Shown here: piece after piece, positions 1 to 10,230 of the stretch
How positions within the stretch are numbered: position 1 is the stretch's first letter
Layout: each line of letters begins with the position of its first letter
Assembly: GCA_039602395.1 (NCBI GenBank)
Contig: JBCNJP010000023.1
Span: 96,798,030-96,862,029, forward strand
Reading direction: 5' to 3'
DNA: 64,000 nt
DNA from: Deinandra increscens subsp. villosa
Taxonomy: Eukaryota > Streptophyta > Magnoliopsida > Asterales > Asteraceae
The notes under the pieces: model-generated
The model's database searches: none
What the model saw: only the letters and a program-made list of their open reading frames with translations
What the model was told of the DNA's origin: nothing
Position numbers and translations under genes: made by a program

Positions 1-220
1 AATAAACATTTAAGTCATAAATTACCATAGTAGAAGTCCAATACGTTTAATAATATAAAAAATAAACACATATTATTGAATTGATAGATATAAATATGAT
101 TATTTTATAAAATGATATCCTATGGTATCGTTCACCGTACGGTTTTTTTTTATTTGGTATATAAACTATAAACTAAAAGTTAGAACATGGGTCTAGTATT
201 TTTAGGTTTTTTATCTTTAA

Positions 221-356
221 TTGGGCCCACTACCTTCTGGGTGGAATTGCCACAACATGAGCGTTCTTCTTAGCAAGAATTATTACAGTAGGATAATGGC
301 TAGGAGGATTTGAAAGTCATTATGGCATTACGATTTTCAAGGTTTAGCCAAGGCTT
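221..356 (+). pseudogene. Plastid psaA-psaB junction fragment (NUPT)
   Basis: Nuclear copy of chloroplast DNA. The plus strand reads the last codons of psaA (GGIATT, then an in-frame TGA in place of a Trp codon, then AFFLARIITVG and TAA at 294-296), a 25-base spacer, and the psaB start at 322 (MALRFSRFSQGL) before homology stops near 352. The adjacency and short spacer are the normal plastid psaA-psaB arrangement. The stop inside the psaA part and the abrupt psaB truncation mean it cannot encode a photosystem protein. It is joined directly to an ndhA fragment in opposite orientation. Confidence 0.85.
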
Positions 357-535
357 ATGTCTTAACGAATCACACGTAGAGATATTGATAACACACAAAG
401 AGTTAATGGTATTTCATAACTAATTGATTGAGCGGCAGCTCGTAGACCACCTAAAAAAGAATATTTATTATTTGAGCCATATCCTAACATAAGAAGGCCA
501 ACAGGCGCAATATTTGAAATAGCAATCCATAAAAA
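357..535 (-). pseudogene. Plastid ndhA exon 1 end fragment (NUPT)
   Basis: On the minus strand, codons from about 535 down to 377 read the end of ndhA exon 1 (motifs GYGSNNKYSFLGGLRAA and SYEIPLTLCVLSISL), followed by the first bases of its group II intron (GTGTG). ndhA encodes a membrane subunit of the chloroplast NAD(P)H dehydrogenase. The open frame continues upstream to about 622 into sequence I do not recognise, so the 86-codon frame is a chance fusion, not a gene. Inactive plastid insertion. Confidence 0.85.
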
Positions 536-622
536 AAACATCAATACTAGGAGCTTCTCTTGAACCAATGTTTGCGTTCTTTTCCTCAAACCCTTAATCA
601 TAATCACTCGAGGAACCGCCAA

Positions 623-1746
623 TCGATTAATCTGGAATTAATCACCGATTAATCGGGATTTCTGTAACACTAAAATTTACAAGACTAATCATCTTCTCAT
701 TAAACATTATTCACACGTTCATTACTTGTGTTTTCTATTTTATTTAAATTAAACCAATCAAACTTTTTATTTATTATTTTACATATTTTTATTTAAGACC
801 GACACTCGTATCAAACCCATCCCATCCGACCTCTTGGACCCCGACCCTTGCACCCGATCCAGCTAACCTTCGTTGCATGCGTCAAACCCAAACCGCCACC
901 TTCACCCCATCAGTTTTGACTAATATTTCATTTTTGGAGTGTTTAAAATTTAAAAGTTTGATCTAAAAAGAACTATCTATATATAATATATAAAAATTTA
1001 AAATTTATAGGCCCCTAATCTGTGATGAGCTTCGTTTTGAAAAGAACTATCTATATAATAATATTAAAAAATAAAATTTATAGGCCCCTAATATAATGAG
1101 TTTATATTCCGTCACACTTCTCGTACATACTCGAGGCCCATATGGGGAGAATACCCAACTCGGGAAAATTTAATCACATTCTAATTTTTGCGCTAAGGTG
1201 ATTTGCAATAGAGTGTCAATTTGGGTTACATAAAGACATTCCTACTACTAAAAGAGGGAAATATAAGCAGAAAAATTTTGTATATCATTCTTTCTTGTGG
1301 GTTAAAAAAGAGGGCATTCAAGATGGAGGATTAGTGTAGACTTAGCATTACCTTGTAACTTTTTTCAGTTTCGTTATTGGCACTTTTGTTTGTGTTTGTA
1401 TTCTTGTTTTTTGGATGTTGTTTGGAGCATTGCCTCTTGATAGTGTTATGAATAAATAAAATTGCTGTTCAAAAGATAAAAAATCATCAAATCTTCACAA
1501 CTAAAAAAGCAGAAACACGCTATACGAAGGAAGTAAGGATCCATTTCATATGATGGTTTCTCTTCAGATTTCCCCTCAGTTAATTTGGTGAACAAAGTTC
1601 AAACTCAACATAAACTGATAACAAATGCATTCAAACCATCAACAGTTGTTCGTAACAGAAGCAAACCATAGAAATTAGAAAACATCAGAATTGTTCAGTA
1701 ACATCAAACAACACACTTAACCAGAAACAATCAAACAAACAAACAT
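623..1746. other. Intergenic, AT-rich; possible LINE tail
   Basis: No gene seen. Around 1340-1480 there is T-rich sequence ending in AATAAATAAAAT and a GCTGTTCAAAAGA tail. It resembles the tail at 13750-13890 and may be the 3-prime end of an old non-LTR retrotransposon. The stretch next to 1747 is the 3-prime flank of the polyubiquitin gene. Confidence 0.4.
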
Positions 1747-2892
1747 TCAACACCCACCACGCAGACGAAGAACAAGGTGAAGTGTGGACTCCTTCTGGAT
1801 ATTATAATCAGCAAGAGTCCTCCCATCTTCCAGCTGCTTCCCTGCAAATATCAACCTCTGCTGATCAGGTGGAATCCCCTCCTTATCTTGAATCTTTGCC
1901 TTCACGTTATCAATCGTATCCGAGCTCTCCACCTCCAAGGTTATCGTCTTTCCAGTCAAAGTCTTCACAAAGATCTGCATCCCTCCCCTCAACCTCAACA
2001 CAAGGTGTAAAGTAGACTCCTTTTGGATATTGTAATCCGCAAGAGTCCGCCCGTCCTCCAACTGTTTTCCGGCGAAGATCAGCCTCTGCTGGTCCGGTGG
2101 GATACCCTCCTTATCTTGGATTTTCGCCTTCACATTATCGATTGTATCCGAGCTTTCGACCTCCAAAGTTATTGTCTTTCCGGTGAGGGTTTTGACAAAG
2201 ATTTGCATCCCTCCCCTCAACCTCAACACAAGATGAAGAGTAGACTCTTTCTGGATGTTGTAATCCGCCAAAGTCCGGCCATCTTCAAGCTGTTTTCCGG
2301 CAAAGATAAGTCTCTGCTGGTCCGGTGGGATACCCTCCTTGTCCTGAATCTTAGCTTTCACATTATCAATCGTATCCGAGCTCTCGACCTCCAAAGTAAT
2401 CGTCTTTCCGGTGAGGGTTTTGACGAAGATCTGCATACCGCCACGGAGACGGAGGACAAGGTGGAGAGTTGACTCTTTCTGGATGTTGTAATCAGCCAAA
2501 GTCCGGCCATCTTCAAGTTGTTTTCCGGCAAAGATGAGCCTCTGCTGGTCCGGTGGGATTCCTTCTTTGTCCTGAATCTTAGCTTTCACATTGTCGATGG
2601 TGTCCGAGCTCTCCACCTCCAAAGTAATCGTCTTTCCAGTGAGGGTTTTGACGAAGATTTGCATACCACCACGAAGACGGAGGACAAGGTGAAGGGTGCT
2701 CTCTTTTTGGATGTTGTAATCGGCTAAAGTACGGCCGTCCTCCAACTGCTTTCCGGCGAAGATTAATCGCTGCTGATCTGGGGGGATTCCTTCCTTGTCC
2801 TGGATTTTGGCCTTGACGTTATCGATGGTGTCGGAACTCTCGACCTCGAGAGTGATGGTCTTGCCAGTAAGAGTCTTAACGAAGATTTGCAT
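1747..2892 (-). CDS. UBQ: Polyubiquitin (five ubiquitin units)
   Basis: Encodes 381 residues: five head-to-tail 76-residue ubiquitins followed by one extra Cys and TGA. Each unit runs from MQIFVKTLTG to LVLRLRGG and has the plant residues SSDTIDNVKAKIQ. The five units are identical in protein but differ at many synonymous sites. Deubiquitinases cut after each RGG to release free ubiquitin for protein tagging. The C-terminal Cys blocks the last unit until it is removed. The ATG follows an AG splice acceptor directly, which is typical of plant polyubiquitin genes with a leader intron. The 77-149 codon frames on the other strand are shadows. Family and start are certain; the orthologue is not assigned. 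Confidence 0.99.
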   Translation of the reverse strand: MQIFVKTLTGKTITLEVESSDTIDNVKAKIQDKEGIPPDQQRLIFAGKQLEDGRTLADYNIQKESTLHLVLRLRGGMQIFVKTLTGKTITLEVESSDTIDNVKAKIQDKEGIPPDQQRLIFAGKQLEDGRTLADYNIQKESTLHLVLRLRGGMQIFVKTLTGKTITLEVESSDTIDNVKAKIQDKEGIPPDQQRLIFAGKQLEDGRTLADYNIQKESTLHLVLRLRGGMQIFVKTLTGKTITLEVESSDTIDNVKAKIQDKEGIPPDQQRLIFAGKQLEDGRTLADYNIQKESTLHLVLRLRGGMQIFVKTLTGKTITLEVESSDTIDNVKAKIQDKEGIPPDQQRLIFAGKQLEDGRTLADYNIQKESTLHLVLRLRGGC

Positions 2893-3660
2893 CTGTTGAA
2901 AAACAGAAATTCAATTAGGTTACGAAACCAAAACAAATTCATCTGTTCTAAAGCATAAAATTGCATAATCTAAACATAAAATTGCATAATCTAAAGCATA
3001 AAATTGCATAATCTAAACGAAAGGTTGATAACGTTTAGTTCCAGCAAAATAAACACATCAATTGTTGGATCGAAATAGACCTAAAATTGTAAAAATTGAA
3101 AGCCTCATACAGATCACAAGCGACCTAACGAACTAAAGAAGTAACTACAATAGAATTTCATACAACAAAAAGGATCATGATCCTTGAGGTTCAAAGATCT
3201 AAACAAACGCCGTTGAAAATCAAGAGGAAAAGACCTCAATTGTTGCTTGATTATCAGATCGAAATAGACGTAAAAAGGATCATGATTGTTAAGATTGCAG
3301 GATCTAAACAAAACTTCTGTTCAAAATCAAGATGAAAACACCTAAATCGATGCTTGATATTAGATCGATAAAAAATTCAGACTCAAATCGTTTGAAAAAC
3401 AAACAGATCAAACGATATACTCGATCTAGAATGAAATTCAAAATTAATGCGAAAATCGAAGGAGAAATTTACCTTGAGAGAATTGATTTGAAGAGAATTG
3501 AGAAATTGACGAAGAAGAAGATGGATTTAATCGCTTTGATGAAGGAAAGGGGAGAATTGGGGGTCAATTTATAGAACAAGAAATGCGGTGGTTCACGCAA
3601 CGGAAGGTTAACGTTACGTAGCTGTTAGACGACCATCGAACCAAAATATGACACGTGTAA
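2893..3660 (-). promoter_or_regulatory. Polyubiquitin leader intron, 5-prime UTR and promoter
   Basis: Reading on the minus strand, the intron donor AAG/GTAAAT is at 3472 and the acceptor TTTCAACAG abuts the ATG at 2892, giving a 580-bp leader intron. Exon 1 (untranslated) starts below a TATA box (TATAAATT, 3566-3573). A G-box (CACGTG) lies at 3652-3657. Plant polyubiquitin leader introns are known to boost expression; that this one does so is inference from family precedent. Confidence 0.8.
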
Positions 3661-4069
3661 AAAACTATTAGATGACCGTTCGCTGAAGTTTGCTTATTGA
3701 ATGGGGTTTGCTAGCTTCTAGGTTTGGCCGATGGCGTCTTCTTTTCGATTTGGAATATACAAGACTACAAGTCTCATGACCTTATCCTCATTCAATATTT
3801 TTTATTTGATTATAGAATTTAAAAAAGAGCAGAAGATAACATGCTTTTTAGTTTGTACGGTACAAATAGTTCTAGCGCTTTTGTTGCTTGTTCCAAGCTC
3901 AAGGTACAAGCGTGTAATCGTGTATCGACATCTATATGATGAGTAATACAAACGTTAAGATGGTGGCATGCTTTGTGTATGTGCGTGACACATACAAGTT
4001 CTAGAACAATTCATTTAAGTCTCTTAGGTTGGATAAAGCATAGTTTTTTTAAAGAGTAAAGATTGAAAT
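3661..4069. other. Spacer between polyubiquitin promoter and MULE
   Basis: No gene or repeat recognised. It is probably distal promoter of the polyubiquitin gene. A 71-codon open frame at 3731 has no recognisable content. Confidence 0.4.
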
Positions 4070-4077
4070 TTTATTAG

Positions 4078-4270
4078 GGGTCCGGCTATATTCATCCGGG
4101 CTTTTACCAAAAACACCCAAAACGAACGATCGTTTCAAGAGAAACGACCTAGAAACGATCGTTCTACCTGGAACGACCCAAAGGAATATTAAAACCGTTA
4201 TATGGCAATGATTAGGTGATCATTAGGGGAATATTTGTCGGGTCGTTTTGTATAAAACGACCGTTTTAGA
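4078..4270. repeat. MULE left terminal inverted repeat and subterminal palindromes
   Basis: The terminal repeat shares the block ACCAAAAACACCCAAA with the right end. It is followed by copies of the palindromic core ACGATCGT (near 4127-4136 and 4154-4163) and related ACGACC or ACGACCGTTTT words. These subterminal repeats mirror those at 11930-12110 and are candidate transposase binding sites (inference). Confidence 0.8.
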
Positions 4271-4544
4271 ATTTTGATTATTTTTGAGGCCGAGAAGTTG
4301 ATGTTTATTTTTATTTTTTTTTAATAATTTTATTTATAACTTATTTTTGCAATATAAGTTTTTAAATTTGTATTTTATGTTTTTTATTTATATTTCTTAG
4401 TGTTCCAAAAATCCACATAAGTTTTTTTAAAAAAACATATTTATTGATAACAGGAAGACAACCCAGATTCGTTACAAACGCAAGAGAATAATAGGAAAAA
4501 CATTATGACTCCAACACTACAGAATACTTGAAATCTCATAACAG

Positions 4545-4974
4545 CTAATAAGACCAGTCTGAAGCTGAGTCGGAGTCACTGTCTGATGCCCAGCGGTTTC
4601 CAGATTCGACATCCACCTCCTTGGACCTACTATGTTCTTCCGCCCAATACTCTCGAAGGACCTCCATGTCCTCTTTGTTTGCTTCATTCCAGGCATCTTC
4701 ATCCTCCTCTTCAACTCCGACGAGGGGACGGGGGGGGGGGGGGTCGAACAACAGTGGGTGGTGGATATGGACGACGATTAACAGGGAGGGCAGGAGGTCG
4801 AGGCTGCATAACAGGTGGTGGTGGCGGTTGTTCGACCGGTGGCACAAAACCAGGCGCCGGAAGCATTGCCGGAGGTGGAGTCCATGGTTCAAGGACATCT
4901 CTAGGAGGTGTGGACGACATAGCAAGATTGTGAAACTGGTGAAGAACTGAAAGAAAATTTGGATCTTCAGACAT
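4545..4974 (-). pseudogene. Proline-rich MULE accessory ORF, frame broken at a C run
   Basis: Starts MSEDPNFLSVLHQFHNLAM at ATG 4972-4974, then a proline-rich middle (PPPPPVMQP, PPPTVVRPPPPP), then an acidic end (VGVEEEDEDAWNEANKEDME, later ASDSDSDSASDWSY) ending at 4545. The proline part and the acidic tail lie in different frames separated by a run of 14 C on the coding strand (4730-4743). A run of 13 would give one continuous frame. Either a real one-base slip or an assembly error. It resembles the ORF at 6062 in plan: short N-terminus, proline repeats, and a Trp-containing acidic end. No known domain; function unknown. It lies inside the MULE, head to head with the other accessory gene. 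Confidence 0.6.
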
Positions 4975-5039
4975 GTACAGGGTGGTTCAAGATCAAACAA
5001 ATGACCCCTATTTATAGGGGAGAAAGTTATAAAATACAA

Positions 5040-5894
5040 CCGTTGGGTATATAACCGTTATAAAATACAGCCGTTGGGTATATAGCCGTTGTGTGTATAT
5101 AAAAATTATTTTAAAATTATTTATTAAAAAAAACATAAAATACATATTTTTGTTGTAAATATTGAAGAACGTGTCACTGAGCACAACATGAGATGGTTTG
5201 TCTAATTATTCACTCAGAGAAGGGTCCAAATGCCACACTTTTTCGAAACCAGGCCAAGAGAAGTTCTGAAGCTTTTTAACTCGATGCAGCCAATATTTGG
5301 AGGATTTTGTGATTTCAAAGGATGCTATAAGAAACATAGAAGACCAACTACTAGAAGTTGCACCTTTGTTATATCACTTGAGGTCTAATTACAATGAGGT
5401 AATCGACATGCAACTCGAGAAAAATCTTCGGGCATGTAAGAATCCCATTTATGAATTTATTCTGTGATTTTCATCCATGGGTAATTTGATAGACCCCAAG
5501 AGTGAGTCTGCCCTAACACGAATAGGTCAACAAATTGTTTTCTTGGGCTTACAAATCTATGAAAGTAGACGTCTGTATTCAAGAACGTTTTTTAGAGATG
5601 TTGTAATCTGTTATGATGGAACTGTGAGAAATGTTTGTAGCAGGCCAAGTTGTACATAAAATATCATGGAGGGTGATGTCATTTTCATCAATAGGCCACT
5701 AACAAACCACAAACATTATTAAAATTATTTAAAAAAAATAATTTTTTTTACTACAAAACACTTAAAAACCTAGCTAATATAGCATATTTTAGATTAGGAA
5801 AAAAATGATGTATTTTTAAAAAATCTAAAAAATTCACAGAACATTTTTTAGAACTTATAATGCATAAAAAAGTTATTAAAAATAAAAAAAAATG
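5040..5894. other. Spacer between the two divergent accessory genes
   Basis: At 5038-5095 four CCGTT words (ACCGTTGGGTATAT, TAACCGTTATAA, AGCCGTTGGGTATAT, TAGCCGTTGTG) sit upstream of the left accessory gene. They are weaker matches to the motif repeated at 5895-5992. From 5160 to 5660 the composition is less AT-rich and includes a 60-codon frame at 5477, but I recognise no protein. It may be a captured host fragment. Confidence 0.4.
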
Positions 5895-5992
5895 TAGCCG
5901 TTGGGGAAATCTAGCCGTTGGAGAAATCTATCCGTTGGCAAAATATAGCCGTTGGGAAAAATATAGCCGTTGGGAAAAATATAGCCGTTGGA
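5895..5992 (+). promoter_or_regulatory. Six-copy TAGCCGTTGGG array matching the MSA (MYB3R) element
   Basis: Copies start at 5895, 5912, 5929, 5946, 5964 and 5982, a spacing of 17-18 bp. Read on the minus strand, five of them give CCCAACGGCTA or TCCAACGGCTA, which fit the mitosis-specific activator consensus YCYAACGGYYA exactly. The third (GCCAACGGATA) has two mismatches. MSA elements bind three-repeat MYB factors and drive G2/M expression of cyclin B and similar genes. The array ends 69 bp before the ATG at 6062, with a TA-rich tract between. That it makes the accessory gene cell-cycle regulated is inference. Confidence 0.7.
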
Positions 5993-6004
5993 ATGAGTAT
6001 ACGA

Positions 6005-6028
6005 TATATATATATATATATATATATC
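6005..6028. repeat. TA dinucleotide run
   Basis: An (AT)n microsatellite between the MSA-like array and the accessory gene. It lies where a TATA box would be expected for transcription toward 6062 and may serve as one. Confidence 0.7.
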
Positions 6029-6061
6029 AGTACTGGTACACATAATGTTTACATATCCTCA

Positions 6062-6448
6062 ATGGCCAATCGTCGAAACAGGGCTTCTTATTCCCGTCAT
6101 CAGGAAAGTGAAGATGATGATCCATACAGTATCTCATTAGATGTATTTCTACGTATTATGGAAGAACCAGTTTCGGGTGATGAAATGAATCCCATTGACG
6201 TTGATCTCATTCCAGACAATAGCCATCGTCAACGTGTTAACCCATTTGGCGGTTACCCGCAACCTCCTCCTCCGGTGAATCAACCTCGTCCTCCGGTGAA
6301 CCCAAATCGTCCTCCGGTGAATCCACGCCGTCCTCCGGTGAATCAACACCGTCCTCCTGTGAATCCACCTCGTCCTTCGGTTAACCCACCTCGTCCTCCG
6401 GTTAACCCCGCCCCCGAACTCGACTGGGACTTCCCTTTGAATCATTAA
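6062..6448 (+). CDS. Proline-rich MULE accessory protein
   Basis: A 128-residue protein starting MANRRNRASYSRHQESEDDD, with an acidic N-terminal half (residues 14-60) and then about ten imperfect repeats of (R/H)RPPVNP or PRPPVNQ (residues 65-118), ending LDWDFPLNH. No signal peptide or membrane segment; probably disordered. I chose the ATG at 6062 because it sits just after the promoter-like region. An in-frame ATG at 5993 would add 23 residues read through the TA run, which is less likely. It faces away from the similar ORF at 4545-4974 and converges with the transposase gene. Function unknown; as a transposon-borne ORF it may assist transposition or counter silencing, but nothing here shows that. 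Confidence 0.6.
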   Translation: MANRRNRASYSRHQESEDDDPYSISLDVFLRIMEEPVSGDEMNPIDVDLIPDNSHRQRVNPFGGYPQPPPPVNQPRPPVNPNRPPVNPRRPPVNQHRPPVNPPRPSVNPPRPPVNPAPELDWDFPLNH

Positions 6449-6806
6449 AATTATCTTTACGTTTATAATGTAATTTCCTGTATTTGTATTCCGGTCGGTG
6501 ATGTAATTTTCAGAATAATTGTTGCAGATCTTTTATGCCAATATAACATCATTTATGACTTGTTCATTGTGAATTTGACTTTCAAAACAGAGACGTTGGT
6601 TCATTTTTGGAAAATTTTTAAATTTTATTTTTTTTCAATAATTTTGATGGTTTTATATGGCCTTTTTGAGGCATTTTGAATGAATTTTTTACCAAATAAC
6701 GACGTTGCAAAATGCATTAACGGAGGAACATGTCATACAAAAGCGTTTAAAATAAAGACGTTAAATTTCATGAGTGTTTCTGTGTATATACAAACAACAT
6801 TAAATT
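6449..6806. other. Convergent spacer between accessory gene and transposase
   Basis: AT-rich 3-prime flanks of two convergent MULE genes. No other feature recognised. Confidence 0.4.
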
Positions 6807-8439
6807 TTACAGAAGATCTCTATGATAATACGCAGGTTTCGTTGGCGTCAGGACTCTATATCTATCTAGACGTTCCTTGTATATAATCACCCAGTCTTTT
6901 GCTAAAGATAGATCCTCTCTATGTTTGTACATAGTTGCCAAAAAAGGTAACGGAAAGTCCCCTGCCAATTTAACGTTGATATAATGATCGTTGTTGACGT
7001 AACAAATTGAAATAAATCTGTGAATCTCCACGTCTACGGCGGACACCCTTGTCGGAAAAAATGTGGCACTTTGACCGGCACATAAGTCAAGAAAAACAAG
7101 AACACAAGTATACCTGTTAGCGAAAAACCCCCCACATGCTGGCATTTGCAGCCACTTTGGCTGCGGAGCAAAATCGATATCATCATATATGAGTCTGTCT
7201 CTTAGTTCTTGACAATCGTACTGTGACACAATATATTCGCGTCTGTGCGTGTCCAACTCGTATAACAAGTCAGTGCGAATCGTACGCCAGTCATGTTGAC
7301 TCCGGCCTAATCCAACAGCAAGAGCACGGAAACCACAGTTCCCGTCACCTATCACGTCTGTTATGCTTGCAACGTACTTGTGCATTGTCTCAGGTATCCA
7401 ACCGCTGAAGCGTTCCGCATTGTTCCTCTCCTCGTCTCCCGGCATCCATTCTTGCTCGGGATCCTTACCTTTTCTTGTCTTCTGGGTCTTTTTTGGGGTC
7501 TTTTTTGGGGTCTTGTTTGGTGTAACGTGAGAACTGTGCCGAGGAGGATCAACGTTTGTATATCCATGACCTACAGATTCCTGGGTGGCGAAGAGCTGTG
7601 ATACAATGTCACTATCGGTATAATCAAAACCACTAGGAACATAGGAGCTGTGCCGAGGAGGCGTGTCCTGATTCACATTCTTGCCCTTTGGGGGACGTCC
7701 TCGAGGTTTCTGGTTTTTAGCAGGAGCCTCTTTGTTGGTTTTCTCAGGTTTAAGCATCGACCACACCCGATCCATAAAATTTTTCTGAATCGGCTTCGGT
7801 TGGACAAGTAAATGTCTTCTGACCAGATCCATCTCATGCTCCACGTCGTAGGCTTCCCCGGCACCGACGATCAATGGATGGTCATCAAGCTTCGTCCAGT
7901 AGGGGTCTATCTCATCAATAGGATATCTGTCACCTGGATGGTTTAACGTTGGGAGATTTAGCACATCAATTTAAATAGTTAAAGTCTAAACCGAAGTAAT
8001 GGTTGTTCCTAACCTGACCGTATGTACTTTCCCAACTTGCATGAACAAGGAAGACCGCATGACGTCCACACGTTACAAGAACAACCTCGATTGTACTTTA
8101 TGAGTTTTTCAATCCGATTGACCTCCTTAACAAGGATGTTGAGGCCGGTGTGGGACATACCGCATAGGAGATCAGCCAACACGGGTATGTTATGCTCGTT
8201 CATCCGCTTAATCTTGCTGGTTGTGAAACTCCGACCGATATCATTTTTCTGACCATCGACGATTTCGTTAACACACGTTACAAACCGGTCCAGCGTGCAG
8301 TTGGTCGCGTCGTCGAGATCCATTTTCAACCTTGCGTGCTGGCTTTCTACCCGGTTTGTAGTGTAGTTACCGAAGTTACGTTTCGTATCGGTCCAGGCGG
8401 ACACAAACTTCTCCCGGTGCGGTTCAAGCCATTGCTGGT

Positions 8440-10230
8440 TGATGTGCAAAAATCGATCTATAAAAATAACCTAAATTATCCTAGACCTAGACACACTAAA
8501 TTAAAACCCAATTAACCTCAAACTAGACCGACTCAACAGGCAAGTGAACCTATCGGATGTAGAATAGATATCGGCAGACCGGGGTCGAACCCTAGAGACA
8601 CTAAAAGACAAAATTAACTATGAAAAGTAAATTACTGATTAATTGATGAAAATTGGTTTTTGTTTTGGAGAATTGATTAACTAATTAAATTAACTAAATT
8701 TAACTAATTACCTAAACTTACTAAAAATAGAAACTGCTAAAAATGGAAATTACTAAAAATGGAAAGCAAACCACAAACTCAAACCGTAAAGACGAAAACC
8801 AGATATGACAAGAAGTACCACCTAGACCTAGACTCCTGATTAATGCTATCGACTTCTCTTGGCTTATGACAAAATGATGGAACCAGGATCTAATCACACA
8901 ACCTATCAAAACCCTACGAGCCCCCGAATCACTCTCCGGATGTTACTGATAAGATCTCTAAAGGTTGGAATACGCACACTGGTTAGTTAGTTCACCTTTT
9001 AAGTCTGTCCTAACTAGTTATCTTACCGCTCGAACAAATGGTTCACCTTTTAAGTCCGTCCCATCTCAATTACCCTAGCCACCCTCGGATATACCTAAAG
9101 CACACCTAGAATAACCGGAGCTACCTCTAATCTCTATGATTAACACGAATAACAAGCAAGCCGATTCCCTAGGACATTTCCTTTTAAGACAATGCACCCC
9201 TAGTTCATTAACCAACCCGATTACCCGTTAAACCTGTACCTTTTGAGTCTCCAATTTAGCAGCACATTACAATCAAAGCCACAATTAACAACCAAAACTC
9301 TAGTCCGGGACGTCTCCTAAACTACTCTTTAGAAACTAACCCTAAAGTCAGAATCTTTAGATAATTTACCCAACCCGAAAGACATTCGAAGGTAAACTAA
9401 GTTCCAATTATCAATCACAACTTCAACATGTAACACACATATGCATTAACCACAGAAAATTAGAGGAATTTCAATAAGATAACAAAACCCAATCAATAAA
9501 TATCATAATAACCAAGAAAAGTCGAATAACATCAATCAATCATCCATACGGTCTAAGTGGTATTAGAAATTTAGCCTAGCATCATAAACATGTCACAAGA
9601 ACAGAACATAACAGTAGGAAAATTCATGAATATAATCTGGTCTATGGAAAACAAGAGTCAAAACGAATGATTAAGAACCCGGGAATGCGATTGTGAGTCG
9701 AATTCTTCAATCCTTATGCTCTAGCGGCTTCAATCTTGTTCTTCTGCTCTGAAAATCGTCTTCAGGGGCTCTGAGATACGGCAAGACGGATGTAATTCGA
9801 ATGGAAACCCCGCATTGTATTTATAAGTGCGAAATTAGGGTTTTCCGGAAAAATCACCTCCAAGCGTATCGCTTGGAGGCCTTCTGATCAGCAGGCGATA
9901 CGCCTGGACCCACAAACCGACAAATTAATCGGGTCAACGTTTAATGAACCGCCTTTGACTTTCCAGCAGCAAGCGTATCGCTTGCAACTCCCTGGGCACC
10001 AGGCGATACGCCTGGTGCATGATTTTCAGCATTTTTCTTCTATTTTCTTCTCAATTCTTCTCCGATGCTCGTTTCTCTCGGGAAATGTGCCAAAACTGCA
10101 ACTTTACTACCAAACACATATTAAGACACTAAGACTCACAATTAACTAAAAACTTAAGAAAAACTACTCAAAAGACTCACACAACGACTCAAAAACGTAA
10201 AGGAAAATCTATGTGTTTTGCAACACATCA
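8440..10230 (-). mobile_element. Solo LTR (1791 bp) nested in the transposase exon
   Basis: Bounded by TGATGTG and CACATCA with a 5-bp target duplication CTGGT at 8435-8439 and 10231-10235: the hallmarks of LTR retrotransposon insertion. No internal region, primer-binding site or polyprotein is present, so it is a solo LTR left by recombination. A TATA box on the minus strand (TATAAATA, 9818-9825) implies transcription leftward, with U3 about 0.4 kb and a long R-U5. Length and style fit a Ty3/gypsy family, but this is not proven. It contains two pairs of short hairpins near 9860-10020. It contains no genes. Confidence 0.88.
9863..10016. repeat. Paired hairpins AAGCGTATCGCTT and CAGGCGATACGCCTG, duplicated
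   Basis: Two inverted-repeat words occur in the same order twice, about 105 bp apart, inside the solo LTR just downstream of its inferred transcription start. Each can fold into a perfect small hairpin; the two differ mainly in their flanking bases. They would lie in the 5-prime leader of the retroelement RNA. Confidence 0.75.

Noticed and set aside
1777..2727. Four open frames on the plus strand across the polyubiquitin gene
   Set aside because: They repeat with the 228-bp ubiquitin unit and are antisense shadows of it.
3332..3574. 80-codon plus-strand frame rich in Lys and Ile
   Set aside because: It lies over the polyubiquitin leader exon and intron; composition is AT-driven and no domain is visible.
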